This document shows positions 37,393-47,147 of a stretch of DNA of 64,000 bases, piece after piece. The position numbers and the translations under genes are program-made. The notes under the pieces were generated by a model. It worked only from the letters and a program-made list of their open reading frames with translations, made no database searches and was not told the DNA's origin. The stretch is from an uncultured Hyphomicrobium sp. Its GTDB lineage: Bacteria; Pseudomonadota; Alphaproteobacteria; Rhizobiales; Hyphomicrobiaceae. The number at the start of each line of letters is the position of its first letter. The stretch's first letter is position 1. The stretch covers positions 62,001 through 126,000 of the forward strand of contig CAKTFJ010000002.1 of the NCBI GenBank assembly GCA_934555825.1. The letters are read 5' to 3'.

Positions 37393-40300
37393 GAGGGGGG
37401 CCAAAGCCGACCTGGGGGTGGACGAAGCTCGCGGCGCTTGCGCCCCGGCTCGCGCCTCTCGTCGCTTTGGCGCTCATGACCATCTTTGCGGCGCCGGGCG
37501 CGGCACTGGCGCTCAACGCCATCGAGATCGTGCCCGATCAGGGGCGCATCGAGATCACAACGCTCGGTGAATTGTACGAAGGCCGGGGCGACACGCTCCA
37601 GGTCGAAACGGCCGCCGGCGCGGACGGCATCGCGGGGCGCATGTCGGTTTCGGCCACGACGTCCGGGACCAACCCGAACTGGATCGTGTTCGCGCTCACA
37701 AATCCGACCGACAGGCCGGTGGTGCGCTGGCTGACGGCGGAGCGTTATTCTCTCATCGGTTCGGGCATCGTGTGGCCGGATCTCGATGCCCGGCGCATCG
37801 AGGCGGTGACGCCGTCGATGGGCTTCGTGCCGGAGCGGATCGAGAGCGACCGGGCCGACATCTTCCGCATCGCGCTCGATCCCGGGCAGACGATCACCTA
37901 CGTCGCGGAGATGAGCACGGAACGGTTTGCGCGGCTCTATCTCTGGCGCCCGCTCAACTACGAGACGACGCTGTCGAACCGCCAGCTCTTCAACGGCGTG
38001 ATGCTCGGCGTTACGGGCCTGATGGCGATCTTCCTCACGTCCATTTTCGCAGCCAATCACAAGCTGATCTTCCCAGCGTCGGCGCTGGTCGCGTGGTGTA
38101 CGCTGGCCTATCTCTCGGTCCATTTCGGCTTCTTCCATAAGCTGTTCCTGCTGAAGCCGGAGGCGAACGCCGTCTATCGCGCGGCCACTGAGGCCGCGTT
38201 GGCGGCCAGTCTCGTCGTGTTCCTGCATGTGTTCCTCAGGCTCGCGCTCTGGCACGGCCTCGTTCGGATGCTGATCACGGTCTGGCTTGTCGCGCAGTTC
38301 TCGCTCATCGCGGTCGCGATCATCGATCCGAGGTTGGCTGCGACGTTTGCGCGGCTTTCGTTCGCGTTCATCGGCGCAGTCGGCGCGGGCCTTATCCTGT
38401 TCCTGGCGCTCAGAGGGCAGGATCGCGCTCTTTCCATCGTTCCCACCTGGATCCTGTTCCTGGTCTGGATCTTCGGCGCGGCAGTGGCGCTTACCGGACA
38501 GCTTTCCGGCGACATGGTCGGTTTCGGGCTGGTGTCGGGGCTGGTCCTGGTTCTGCTTCTGATTGGCTTCACCGTCACCCAGTTTGCGTTCCGCTCTGCC
38601 GAGCCGATGTATGGCGCGGCACCCTCCGAGCTTCAGGCGCGATCTATCGCGGTCGATGCGTCGGGAGCGGCTGTTTGGGAATGGAACGCGCGACGTGACG
38701 AAGTGAAGGTAAGCCCGGCGGTGGAAAGCCTGCTCGGCCTGTCACCCGGCGAGCTGTCCACGCGGACCGACGATTTCACGCGTCATGTTCATCCGGCCGA
38801 CCGCGAGCGCTTCCGGCTCGCGCTATTCACGGTGCAGGAGCGGCGCGACGGCAAGATCTGCTGCGACTTCCGCATTCGCCAGGCAGACAACAATTATCGC
38901 TGGTTCGAACTCGAAGCGGCCGGTGTGCCGGGCACGGACCCGCGCGCGTTCAAATGCATCGGCCTATTGCGTGATGTCACCGACAGCAAGCGCGCGCACG
39001 AGCGGCTGTTGCACGACGCGGTTCACGACAGTTTGACGGGGCTGCCCAACCGGGAGCTGCTGCTCGACAGGCTCGAAGTCGCCATGCGGCGTGCCAAGTC
39101 GGAACCGCAGATCCGCCCCACCGTGCTCGTCATCGACATCGACAAGTTTACGCACGTCAATTCCTCGCTCGGGCTCGTGCTCGCTGACAGCCTGCTGCTG
39201 ACCATTGCGCGGCGGCTGCAGCGGCACATCGGCCCCAACGATACGCTGGGGCGCGTGGCGGGCGGGCGCTTCTCGCTGTTGCTGCTAGCCGATCAGCCGG
39301 TTGCAGAGCTTGCACAGCATGCCGAGCGCATTCGCCGTTCGCTGCGGTCGCCCATCAAGATCGCCGGACAGGAGGTTGTGCTTACGGGCTCGATCGGCAT
39401 CGCGGTGTTCGATGGCGAAGAGACGAGCCACCACGACCTGCTCAAGAAAGCTGAGATCGCCATGTTCCGCGCCAAGCGCGCGGGAGCCGACCGCATTGAG
39501 GTATTTACGCCCGAAATGCAAGGCGACCAGGATGACCGGCATGCGCTCGAAGTCGATCTGCGCCGTGCGCTCGACAAGAACCAGCTTCGCGTTGCGTATC
39601 TTCCGATTGTCTACCTCTCGACGGAGGAGCTTGCCGGCTTCGAGGCCGTCGTGCGGTGGGATCACCCGAAGCTTGGCATCATCGATCCGGTCCAGCACGC
39701 CTCGGCCATCGAGGACAGCGATATCGTCGCTAAGATCGGCGCCTATATGCTGCTCCGGGCCGCGCGCGACGTGGTCGTGTGGCAGAAGGAGCTGCTGCGC
39801 ACCGATGCGCCGCTGTTCGTGAGCGTGAACGTTTCGTGCCGGCATCTTTTCCGGCAGGACGTCATTCAGGAAATCCGCCATATCCTCGGGCGAACGGTGG
39901 TGCCTAAGGGCTCGATCCGTCTCGAAGTGACGGAGCAGATCGCGCTCGAAAATCCCGAGCAATCGACGGAAGTGCTCGAATGGCTGCGGGGTGCGGGCGC
40001 GGAGATCGTGCTCGACGAGTTCGGCACGGGTTATTCGTCGCTGCCCTATCTCGAACGGCTGCCCTTCGACACGGTCAAGATCGATCAGGCGCTGATGGAA
40101 GCCGGCAGCGTCAAGGGCGGCAACGACAGCGCGCTTGTGCGCTCGATGGTGGCGCTGGCGCACGAGCTCGGCAAGAAGGTGCTCGCGAAGGGCGTCGAGA
40201 ACGACACGGAAGTGAGCTTCTTGCGCGGTATCGGATGCGAGTATGCGCAGGGCGCGTACTGCGGCGATGCCATTCCGGAAGGCGATGTCGTGAAGCTGCT

Positions 40301-41456
40301 GGCGTCGGTGCGGGCGTCCGAGAACAAGCACAAGCCGGTTGGCGTGTTCCGCCCGAAAGCGAAGAAACGGCGCCAAGGCAAGCCGCAGCAGCAGGGGGCC
40401 CAGGCGCGCAAACCCGAAGCCGCAAAGGCGCCTCCGCAGCAGCCGGCCGCCGCGAACGGCGCGCAAGGAGCGATTGCGGCCGCTTCTCCGGCCAAAGCCA
40501 ATGGTGCTGGCAACGGCGTGACTTCGCCGCCGGGAGCGGGCGCTCTGCCGGCCGTTGCGGCAGCCAGCGCCGTTCCGCCTCTGGCTGCCGGCGGCGTGGC
40601 GCATGGAAAGACACCTTCAGGACCTGCCCCATCGCAGCCAGTTCGTCTGAGGGACGATGGCTTGACGCCAACCATCCCGCTTTCGCGCCGGGGACGCCCG
40701 GCTGGCGATCGCGGGCAGCCGAAACCTGCCGACGTGCCGGCGCCAAATGTGGCTCCCACAAAGATGATGCCGCCCGGTCCGCCGCCGCCGCCCGCGTCGT
40801 CACAGGCTCCCCAGTCAGCATCCGCGCCGGGTGCTTTCGCTGGCGCGCCGCCGCCGTTGCCCGCGCCGCCGCAACCGGCGAAAACGCGCCTCGTCGACGT
40901 GCTTCCTGATTTGCCACCTGCGGCTACGCCGGATGCCGGAAACCGCACGCCTGCTTCGGCTGCGCCGCCGATGGCCGCGCGCGCGCCCCATGTCGGCAAC
41001 GGCGCAGATGGACCGCCACCTTCGCGACGGTCGGACGTTCCTCCGACGCGTCTCAAGGATTTGCCGCCGCCTGTTTCTGCGCCTCCGCCACCGCTGCCTT
41101 TTGCGGGTGGGGCAAAGCCCGTGGCACAATCTGCGCCTTCTGCTCCGCCGCCTATGCCCGTTTCGGATCTGGCCACGACGCGACCGATCCTTGTCCAGCC
41201 GTCGTCACCGCCGCCGGTTCCGCCGTCTGCGCCAACGCCGTCGATGGGTGCTGGGCAGCCGCCTGCAGTCGCTCCACCGCTGCCGCCGCCTGCGGCCACG
41301 CGCGCCGTTCCACCGCGCCAGCCGCCGCCCAAGAAGCCGACCATTCAGGGCCCTGCAGCCGGACCCAAGTCCGGTCGCGCCGAGCCCGATTTCTCAAACC
41401 TTCCCCCGGCCATCGCCGAGAGCTTGGCACGGCTTGCGGGCGTCGCGCGAAAGTAG
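37389..41456 (+). CDS. Membrane PAS-GGDEF-EAL protein with degenerate motifs and proline-rich tail
   Basis: A 1355-residue protein from TTG 37389 (GGGAGG 7 bases upstream, overlapping the GNAT stop). Order: signal segment (about 15-40), periplasmic domain (40-195), seven-helix 7TMR-DISM-like membrane block (200-400), PAS (415-535), GGDEF (538-710), EAL (718-975), then about 380 residues very rich in Pro and Ala. Both signatures are altered: GGDEF reads AGGRF (624-628), EAL reads EAV (752-754), the DDFG loop is DEFG (876-879) and EGVE is KGVE (K934). Asn of SVNVS, Glu of RLEVTE and QGAY are kept. By analogy with studied EAL enzymes it is probably a poor or inactive cyclase/phosphodiesterase and may bind c-di-GMP or GTP as a receptor; this is inference. 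Confidence 0.88.
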   Translation: MRGGPKPTWGWTKLAALAPRLAPLVALALMTIFAAPGAALALNAIEIVPDQGRIEITTLGELYEGRGDTLQVETAAGADGIAGRMSVSATTSGTNPNWIVFALTNPTDRPVVRWLTAERYSLIGSGIVWPDLDARRIEAVTPSMGFVPERIESDRADIFRIALDPGQTITYVAEMSTERFARLYLWRPLNYETTLSNRQLFNGVMLGVTGLMAIFLTSIFAANHKLIFPASALVAWCTLAYLSVHFGFFHKLFLLKPEANAVYRAATEAALAASLVVFLHVFLRLALWHGLVRMLITVWLVAQFSLIAVAIIDPRLAATFARLSFAFIGAVGAGLILFLALRGQDRALSIVPTWILFLVWIFGAAVALTGQLSGDMVGFGLVSGLVLVLLLIGFTVTQFAFRSAEPMYGAAPSELQARSIAVDASGAAVWEWNARRDEVKVSPAVESLLGLSPGELSTRTDDFTRHVHPADRERFRLALFTVQERRDGKICCDFRIRQADNNYRWFELEAAGVPGTDPRAFKCIGLLRDVTDSKRAHERLLHDAVHDSLTGLPNRELLLDRLEVAMRRAKSEPQIRPTVLVIDIDKFTHVNSSLGLVLADSLLLTIARRLQRHIGPNDTLGRVAGGRFSLLLLADQPVAELAQHAERIRRSLRSPIKIAGQEVVLTGSIGIAVFDGEETSHHDLLKKAEIAMFRAKRAGADRIEVFTPEMQGDQDDRHALEVDLRRALDKNQLRVAYLPIVYLSTEELAGFEAVVRWDHPKLGIIDPVQHASAIEDSDIVAKIGAYMLLRAARDVVVWQKELLRTDAPLFVSVNVSCRHLFRQDVIQEIRHILGRTVVPKGSIRLEVTEQIALENPEQSTEVLEWLRGAGAEIVLDEFGTGYSSLPYLERLPFDTVKIDQALMEAGSVKGGNDSALVRSMVALAHELGKKVLAKGVENDTEVSFLRGIGCEYAQGAYCGDAIPEGDVVKLLASVRASENKHKPVGVFRPKAKKRRQGKPQQQGAQARKPEAAKAPPQQPAAANGAQGAIAAASPAKANGAGNGVTSPPGAGALPAVAAASAVPPLAAGGVAHGKTPSGPAPSQPVRLRDDGLTPTIPLSRRGRPAGDRGQPKPADVPAPNVAPTKMMPPGPPPPPASSQAPQSASAPGAFAGAPPPLPAPPQPAKTRLVDVLPDLPPAATPDAGNRTPASAAPPMAARAPHVGNGADGPPPSRRSDVPPTRLKDLPPPVSAPPPPLPFAGGAKPVAQSAPSAPPPMPVSDLATTRPILVQPSSPPPVPPSAPTPSMGAGQPPAVAPPLPPPAATRAVPPRQPPPKKPTIQGPAAGPKSGRAEPDFSNLPPAIAESLARLAGVARK

Positions 41457-41462
41457 CGACCC

Positions 41463-41492
41463 GGCGTGCAGGTGCAGCGCCTTCGGTTTTTT
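41463..41492 (+). terminator. Probable terminator of the GGDEF-EAL gene
   Basis: GGCGTGC / GCA-g-CGCC with one bulged G and an AGGT loop, then TTCGG and six T at 41487-41492. Confidence 0.65.
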
Positions 41493-41518
41493 CGAAATGC
41501 CGGACGATCGAGAGACGA

Positions 41519-42127
41519 TCAGGCGTGGCCTGCGTCGCTCACCAAATGAGAGGGATCGACGCCAATTTTGGCGAGCGCGCGCGTGTATTTGCCTTCGAGG
41601 TCGGCGTCGAACAAAAGGTCGAGATCTGCCGGGCAGTGCAGCCATCCGTTGGCCTGGATCTCGCTTTCGAGCTGCCCTGCCGACCAGCCTGCATAACCGA
41701 GCGCCAGCATGGCGTGAGACGGGCCTTCCCCCGTCGCAATCGCTTTTAGGATCTCGACGGACGCCGTGAGGCTGATTTCGCGGTCGATGGGGAGCGTCGA
41801 GTCGTTGGCGTGATAATCGGCCGAATGCAGCACGAACCCGCGCCCTGTTTCGACCGGCCCTCCGACATGCACTTGGCGATCGAAGATGTCGTTCGAGATG
41901 CCGTCCTCGGTCTCGTGCGCGATGATGCCGAGCCGCTCTAGCAAGTCGGGGAAGCTGATGTGATCTGCGCGATGGTTGATGATGAGCCCCATTGCGCCTT
42001 CATCCGAGTGGGCACACATATAGATCACGGAACGGGCGAACCGCCGGTCAGTCATCAGGGGCATAGCGACGAGTAGCTGTCCCTTGAGAAACGTGTCGTT
42101 TCGCTTTTTGCGCCTCGTTCTCATCAT
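41519..42127 (-). CDS. yqgE: YqgE/AlgH family protein (DUF179)
   Basis: A 202-residue protein with the family N-terminus [39 protein letters not shown], the [17 protein letters not shown] block and [16 protein letters not shown]. The family is widespread, cytosolic and without an established biochemical function (AlgH was linked to alginate regulation in Pseudomonas). It is convergent with the GGDEF-EAL gene and divergent from the DsbD-like gene. Confidence 0.94.
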   Translation of the reverse strand: MMRTRRKKRNDTFLKGQLLVAMPLMTDRRFARSVIYMCAHSDEGAMGLIINHRADHISFPDLLERLGIIAHETEDGISNDIFDRQVHVGGPVETGRGFVLHSADYHANDSTLPIDREISLTASVEILKAIATGEGPSHAMLALGYAGWSAGQLESEIQANGWLHCPADLDLLFDADLEGKYTRALAKIGVDPSHLVSDAGHA

Positions 42128-42277
42128 GGCGAAAGATTATCCTCCCGAAGCCGCGCATGGGAAGGGGGGCTTGCCGTTCGCCGGCCCCCAAGCTCAAAAT
42201 TCCGTGGCTGCCGCAAATTTTGCGTCGATGTGTTAGATGAGGGGACAAGCCAGCGTGCCAAGGAAGGTCGATCCTTC

Positions 42278-43165
42278 ATGATGCGTCGAACAACTCTCGC
42301 TTTTCGTTCTGCCCTTGGGGGCATATTTGCGCTGATCGTTGTGGCTTCAAGCGGGCTCGGACACGCTCTTGCTGCGGCGTCTCCCTGGGTCACCGGCCCC
42401 AAGGCTCAAGCGCGCCTCGTGAGCGGCGGCAGTGTGGACCGGGATCGCGCCGCGCTCGTCGAGGATGGGAAGCGGCTTGCCTTCGTCGAGATCCTGCTCG
42501 AACCGGGCTGGAAAACGTACTGGCGCACACCCGGCGATGCCGGAGGATTGCCGCCGAGCTTCGATTGGTCGAAGTCTGCCAATCTCGCTCATGCCGAGGT
42601 GCTTTACCCGGCCCCCCGGCGTTTCACTGATAGATCCGGAAACACGATCGGTTATGAAGGTGGCCTCGTGCTGCCCGTGGTGTTGACGCCCGAACGGCAG
42701 AACGAGCCGATCTCGCTCGCTCTCGATTTTCATTACGGTATCTGCAAGGACGTGTGTGTCCCCGTCGATGCCGCGCTCTCGGTTGAGGTGAAGGCGGGAG
42801 AAGCGGATGCTGCGGCGTTGGCGGGGCTTTCCGCGCTCGAGGCGGTTCCGCGTGCGCAGGACAAGCTCAGACCGCTCGATCCTCAACTCGTTTCGGCTTC
42901 CGGTATCCTCGGCGGGTCGTCTCCGAAGATCACCATAGAGGCGCGTTTCCCTGGCGGGGCCGCGGGTGCGGACGTGTTTCTTGAAGCGCCTGACAGCCTC
43001 TATTTGCCGCTTCCGGCCTTGAAGACCACGAAGGCCGACGGCACGATTGTGTTCGAAGCCGAGCTCGACGGGAGCGTGGACGTCGCGCAGCTCGAAGGAA
43101 AAGCGGTGACGGTGACGCTGGTGAGCGAAACGGGTGCGTCCGTCGCGACGTTTCTTGTCGAATAG
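42278..43165 (+). CDS. Periplasmic DsbD-like (alpha-domain) protein
   Basis: A 295-residue exported protein (signal peptide about residues 1-33, ending LAAASP) whose body matches the N-terminal thiol-disulfide interchange domain of DsbD: VEILLEPGWKTYWRTPGDAGGLPPSF, then a cysteine pair in YGICKDVCVP. The membrane and thioredoxin domains of full DsbD are absent. It may be a reductant acceptor that depends on a separate CcdA/DsbD transmembrane partner not seen here. AAGGAAGG lies 10 bases before ATG 42278. The peroxiredoxin gene follows after 76 bases. Confidence 0.85.
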   Translation: MMRRTTLAFRSALGGIFALIVVASSGLGHALAAASPWVTGPKAQARLVSGGSVDRDRAALVEDGKRLAFVEILLEPGWKTYWRTPGDAGGLPPSFDWSKSANLAHAEVLYPAPRRFTDRSGNTIGYEGGLVLPVVLTPERQNEPISLALDFHYGICKDVCVPVDAALSVEVKAGEADAAALAGLSALEAVPRAQDKLRPLDPQLVSASGILGGSSPKITIEARFPGGAAGADVFLEAPDSLYLPLPALKTTKADGTIVFEAELDGSVDVAQLEGKAVTVTLVSETGASVATFLVE

Positions 43166-43241
43166 CCTGCAGACTTCCGGCCCGGAGGAGGGCGCGGGGA
43201 TGCAAGCCGGATCCAAAGACGAAAATCCAGGGAGACGATCC

Positions 43242-43724
43242 ATGAGCATTACGGTGGGTGACAAGCTGCCCGAGGCGACGTTCACGATCATGGATGGTGG
43301 GCCGAAGCAGGTTTCGGCAAGCGATGTGTTCGCGGGCAAGCGTGTTGCTCTGTTTGCGGTTCCCGGTGCCTTCACGCCGACCTGCAGCGAGCATCACCTT
43401 CCTGGCTTCATCGGGCACGCCGCTCAGCTCAAGGCCAACGGCGTGGATATGGTGGCATGCACGGCCGTTAACGACGTTTTCGTTCTCGATGCTTGGGCGA
43501 AGGCTCGTGGCGTTAACGGTCTGATTACTATGCTGGCAGACGGAAGTGCCGCTTTCGCTAAGGCATTGGGGTTAGACGTCGATCTCGGACCGTTCGGCCT
43601 CGGAGTTCGGTCAAAACGGTATGCGATGATCGTCGAGGATGGTGCTGTGAAGTATCTCGCTGTCGAAGACAGTCCGCCCGAACACAGCAAAGCGACGGCG
43701 GAAAAGCTGCTGGCAGCGCTCTAA
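43242..43724 (+). CDS. Peroxiredoxin (Prx5/AhpE-like redoxin)
   Basis: A 160-residue thiol peroxidase of the Prx5 class. The peroxidatic cysteine is C48 in VPGAFTPTCSEHHLPGF; a second cysteine, C73 (MVACTAVND), is at a conserved position of the subfamily. It reduces hydrogen peroxide and alkyl peroxides using glutathione or thioredoxin. No signal peptide, so it acts in the cytosol. AGGGAGACGATCC precedes ATG 43242. Confidence 0.95.
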   Translation: MSITVGDKLPEATFTIMDGGPKQVSASDVFAGKRVALFAVPGAFTPTCSEHHLPGFIGHAAQLKANGVDMVACTAVNDVFVLDAWAKARGVNGLITMLADGSAAFAKALGLDVDLGPFGLGVRSKRYAMIVEDGAVKYLAVEDSPPEHSKATAEKLLAAL

Positions 43725-43898
43725 GTATTTTCCGAAATCTATACTTTGCAATGACTTGAGTGCGCTTCGCTCATGCTGAATGCGTGCGCGTGGACATATT
43801 GCCGCGCTTCAGAAGCGTTTTCTTGTTTTCGCCAAATGCTCGTGCGAAGGCGACCCCGTTCAGTACGCATAAGTACGTAGTAAGTAGGGGACCTAGAG

Positions 43899-44432
43899 AT
43901 GACAAAATACGCCTTCGCCGTTCTGGCCGCTTTGTTCGCGTGGGCCGGCGCGACGTCCGCTGACGCGCGTCCGTCTCGCGATGCTGCCTATGAGTGGAAT
44001 CCGTTCGTTCAGCCGTCTTCGTCCGTCGCCCAATCTCGTGGCGACAGAGCCGAGCGCCGCGCAACGCGTGAGCGCGGAGCTTCGCGCGGCCGCGCCGCAC
44101 GCCTCCGTCAGGCGCGCTCTGAAGAGACTTCGTATCACAACCCGGCCCGCGGCCCGTACAACGCGGGACCCCGTCCTGGCCGCTGGTGCGGCTGGTGGAT
44201 GCGCACGCAGCGTGGCGGCGGCGCTCACCTCAACGTCGCCTGGAACTGGAGCAAGTGGGGCCGTCCGGCCGGTGGTCCGCAGGTCGGCGCCGTGGTCGTC
44301 TGGCGCGGGCATGTCGGCGAGATCGTCGGCCGCGCGTCCAACGGCAAGTGGCTGGTCCGTTCCGGCAACGACGGCGGCAAGGTCCGCACGCGCGCCCGCT
44401 CGGTGGCCGGCGCCGTGTTCCGCGTCGGCTAA
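43899..44432 (+). CDS. Secreted CHAP/NlpC-P60-like protein
   Basis: A 177-residue protein with signal peptide (about 1-23, ADARPS), an Arg/Ala-rich disordered segment (about 45-75) and a C-terminal domain that resembles small CHAP/NlpC-type amidohydrolases: catalytic-type cysteine C97 in PGRWCGWWMR, histidine H138 in VVWRGHVGEIVG and N157 in VRSGNDGG. Such Cys-His-Asn folds cut peptidoglycan peptides or amides. The triad is read by eye from spacing and is a hypothesis. GGGGAC precedes ATG; a strong terminator follows, so it is monocistronic. Confidence 0.72.
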   Translation: MTKYAFAVLAALFAWAGATSADARPSRDAAYEWNPFVQPSSSVAQSRGDRAERRATRERGASRGRAARLRQARSEETSYHNPARGPYNAGPRPGRWCGWWMRTQRGGGAHLNVAWNWSKWGRPAGGPQVGAVVVWRGHVGEIVGRASNGKWLVRSGNDGGKVRTRARSVAGAVFRVG

Positions 44433-44457
44433 TCGCTGTTAGCCGAACCCCCGGTAC

Positions 44458-44503
44458 TACGAAGGCCGTTCGCCGATCCCGGTGGGCGGCTTTCGTATTT
44501 TTT
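44458..44503 (+). terminator. Terminator of the CHAP-like gene
   Basis: An 11-bp stem TACGAAGGCCG / CGGCTTTCGTA (one G-U pair) closes an 18-base loop and is followed by six T at 44498-44503. Confidence 0.85.
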
Positions 44504-44508
44504 GAGCC

Positions 44509-44973
44509 TCAGGAGGGCGAGCGCAGGATCTTGAACTCCGCCATGCCCTCGCGCGCGAGTTCGTCGGCGCGCTCGTTCTCGGGATGGCCGGCGTGACCTT
44601 TGATCCAATGCCAGGTGATGCGGTGCCGCTTTAGCGCTTCGTCGAGACGCTGCCACAGCTCCATATTCTTGACGGGCTTCTTGTCCGCGGTGCGCCAGCC
44701 GTTCCTCTTCCAGCCGTGGATCCAGCTTGTGATGCCATTCCGGACATAGGCGCTGTCGGTGTAGAGGTCCGCTTCGACACCTTTCTTCAGCGCTTCGAGC
44801 GCGGAGATGGCAGCCATCAGCTCCATGCGGTTGTTGGTTGTTTCGGCTTCGCCGCCTTTGATTTCCTTGCGGTGGTCGCCCCAGATCAGGATTGCGCCCC
44901 AGCCTCCCGGGCCGGGATTTCCCGAGCAGGCGCCGTCCGTGTAGATCTCGACCGTAGCGGAGTTGGTGCTCAT
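44509..44973 (-). CDS. rnhA: Ribonuclease HI
   Basis: A 154-residue RNase HI that cuts the RNA strand of RNA-DNA hybrids. All four acidic active-site residues are present: D13 ([11 protein letters not shown]), E51 (NNRMELMAA), D73 (LYTDSAYV) and D137 (NERADEL); the catalytic-assist histidine H127 is in [10 protein letters not shown]. It overlaps the thrB stop by 4 bases, as in many rhizobial-type genomes where ispH-thrB-rnhA is a unit. Confidence 0.98.
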   Translation of the reverse strand: MSTNSATVEIYTDGACSGNPGPGGWGAILIWGDHRKEIKGGEAETTNNRMELMAAISALEALKKGVEADLYTDSAYVRNGITSWIHGWKRNGWRTADKKPVKNMELWQRLDEALKRHRITWHWIKGHAGHPENERADELAREGMAEFKILRSPS

Positions 44974-45941
44974 TCGGCCGGCTCCAAGCCGTATTCGGCG
45001 GGTGACGTCACTTCCTGGTGGAAGCGCAGGCGGCGGACATAAGCGATCGGATCGTGCGGCTTGACGAGCGCGTTACGGTCGGTGTGCAGCCAGTCGAGCG
45101 CGCGGGTGAGCAGGAAACGCAGCGCGGCGCCGCGTGCGAGCACGGGGAATGCGATGCGCTCGGCAGCGGTGAGCGGACGCAGGCTCTGATAGCCGGTGAC
45201 GAGGGCGCGGGCCTTGGTGGCGTTGAATGCGCAGTCCGTCTCGAAGCACCAGGCGTTGAGCGAGATGGCGAGATCGTAGGCCCACGCGTCGTTGCAGGCG
45301 AAGTAGAAGTCGATCAGGCCCGATAGCTTCTCGCCGATGAAGAACACGTTGTCGGGGAAGAGGTCGGCGTGGATGACGCCCGTTGGCAGGGTGCGCGGCC
45401 AGGCGCGGTCGAGATAGGCCAGCTCGTAGTTGATGAGCGTGCCGAGGCCGGGCGCGATTTCGTCGGCCCGTGCGCCGAGCCGTTCGTTGATGTCGTGCCA
45501 ACCCGCGAGGCCGAGCGCGTTGGGCCGGGACATGGGAAAGCTTTTGCCTGCGAGGTGAAGCTCCGCAAGCGCGCGGCCGACCGCGTGGCAGTGTGCGGTC
45601 TTCGGACGGCGAACCCAGACGCCTTCGAGAAACGTCACGATGGCCGCGGTGCGCCCCGAGATTTCCGTCAGCACCTCGCCGTTGCGATTGCGAACGGGAA
45701 GCGGACAGGAGACGCCCTCCTTGTTGAGGTGTTCCAGGAGGCCCATGAAGTAGGGCAGATCGGCCGTGTTCACGCGCCGCTCATAGAGCGTCAGGATGAA
45801 GGTGCCTTTGCTCGTGTGCACCATGTAGTTGGTGTTCTCGACGCCTTCGGCGATGCCCTTGTAGGACATCAGCTCGCCCAAGCCATATTCGGCGATCAGG
45901 CGTGCCAGGTCGTCGTCCGTCACTTCCGTATAAACGGCCAT
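44970..45941 (-). CDS. thrB: Homoserine kinase (APH-fold ThrB)
   Basis: A 323-residue kinase of the aminoglycoside-phosphotransferase fold, the type of ThrB used by alphaproteobacteria. Features are the N-terminal glycine-rich/anchor region ([15 protein letters not shown]), the Brenner-like catalytic loop [13 protein letters not shown] and the metal site [10 protein letters not shown]. It phosphorylates homoserine for ThrC. It lies 47 bases after ispH and overlaps rnhA. Confidence 0.96.
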   Translation of the reverse strand: MAVYTEVTDDDLARLIAEYGLGELMSYKGIAEGVENTNYMVHTSKGTFILTLYERRVNTADLPYFMGLLEHLNKEGVSCPLPVRNRNGEVLTEISGRTAAIVTFLEGVWVRRPKTAHCHAVGRALAELHLAGKSFPMSRPNALGLAGWHDINERLGARADEIAPGLGTLINYELAYLDRAWPRTLPTGVIHADLFPDNVFFIGEKLSGLIDFYFACNDAWAYDLAISLNAWCFETDCAFNATKARALVTGYQSLRPLTAAERIAFPVLARGAALRFLLTRALDWLHTDRNALVKPHDPIAYVRRLRFHQEVTSPAEYGLEPAE

Positions 45942-45988
45942 GGGTGTTTATCTTTTCAGCGTCTGTTGGTGCAGGTTGCGCAATCGGG

Positions 45989-46978
45989 TCATGCGTTGGC
46001 AGGTTCGCGCAACGCGCGCGGTACGTTGAAGGCGATGTTTTCCTGCGCGGTGGTGACTTGCTCGATCGTGAGCGTGAAACGCTCGCGGATCGCCTCGATG
46101 ACCTCTTCGACCAGTTTTTCGGGTGCCGATGCGCCGGCGGTTACGCCAACGGCCGAGATGCCCTCGAAGAGGGGCCAGGGGATTTCGGTCGCGCGTTCGA
46201 TGAGCACACCCTTCGGGCAGCCCGAGCGCTCGGCAACCTCGACGAGACGCAAGGAGTTCGACGAGTTGGGGGCGCCCACGACCAGCGTCAGCCCGACCTT
46301 GCCGGCGATCGCTTTCACGGCTGCCTGCCGGTTCGTCGTGGCGTAGCAGATGTCCTCTTTGGTGGGGCCGACGATGTCGGGGAAGCGGCGCTTCAGGATG
46401 GCGACGATGCTTGCCGTGTCGTCTACGGAGAGCGTGGTCTGTGTCACATAGGCGAGGCGTGTCGGATCTTCGGGCGTGAAGGCTTCGGCGTCTGCGGTGT
46501 TCTCGACCAGCTTTACGGTGCCTTCGGGCAGCTGGCCCGTGGTGCCTTCCACCTCAGGGTGGCCGGCGTGGCCGATCAGCACGATCTCGCGGCCTTCCGT
46601 GTAATGGCGGCCCGCTTCCATGTGGACCTTGAACACCAGCGGGCACGTGGCGTCGATGGCAAAAAGGTTACGGATTTTCGCGGCATTGGGCACCGACTTC
46701 GGGACGCCATGTGCCGAAAAGATCACAGGCTGATCGGTGTCGGGAATCTCGTCCAATTCCTCCACAAAAACGGCGCCTTTGGCCTTCAGGGATTCAACCA
46801 CATATCGGTTATGGACAATCTCGTGGCGGACGTAGACCGGCGCGCCAAACCTCGCTAAGGCCAGTTCTACGATCTGGATGGCCCGATCGACTCCCGCGCA
46901 GAACCCGCGCGGAGCCGCGAGAAGCACGGTCAGGGCCGGGCGCCTCGTGGTGTCGTGATCGACGCGGGAAGAGGGCAT
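45989..46978 (-). CDS. ispH: 4-hydroxy-3-methylbut-2-enyl diphosphate reductase IspH
   Basis: A 329-residue IspH (LytB), the last enzyme of the MEP isoprenoid pathway, making IPP and DMAPP. The three iron-sulphur cysteines are in [20 protein letters not shown] and the later [10 protein letters not shown] region, and the catalytic TT and E motifs are present. First gene of ispH-thrB-rnhA. Confidence 0.97.
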   Translation of the reverse strand: MPSSRVDHDTTRRPALTVLLAAPRGFCAGVDRAIQIVELALARFGAPVYVRHEIVHNRYVVESLKAKGAVFVEELDEIPDTDQPVIFSAHGVPKSVPNAAKIRNLFAIDATCPLVFKVHMEAGRHYTEGREIVLIGHAGHPEVEGTTGQLPEGTVKLVENTADAEAFTPEDPTRLAYVTQTTLSVDDTASIVAILKRRFPDIVGPTKEDICYATTNRQAAVKAIAGKVGLTLVVGAPNSSNSLRLVEVAERSGCPKGVLIERATEIPWPLFEGISAVGVTAGASAPEKLVEEVIEAIRERFTLTIEQVTTAQENIAFNVPRALREPANA

Positions 46979-47147
46979 GGGGATTTGTCCTCGGCTGGTC
47001 TAGGTTAAGACGGCGGCGCCGCTTTGTGGTTCGAGATAGGGGTGATAAAGCTTGAGGCGGGCGTCCACTTCACACAACGGCGCGGCGGGCTCACGGTTTC
47101 CGTCCGACGCTCAAGCGAGTCTGGGGGATTATGCGGATCGGAACGCT

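Noticed and set aside
40085..41344. Minus-strand Gly-rich frame opposite the tail of the GGDEF-EAL gene
   Set aside because: The Gly/Ala repeats are the antisense of Pro-rich codons; no start site and no known family.
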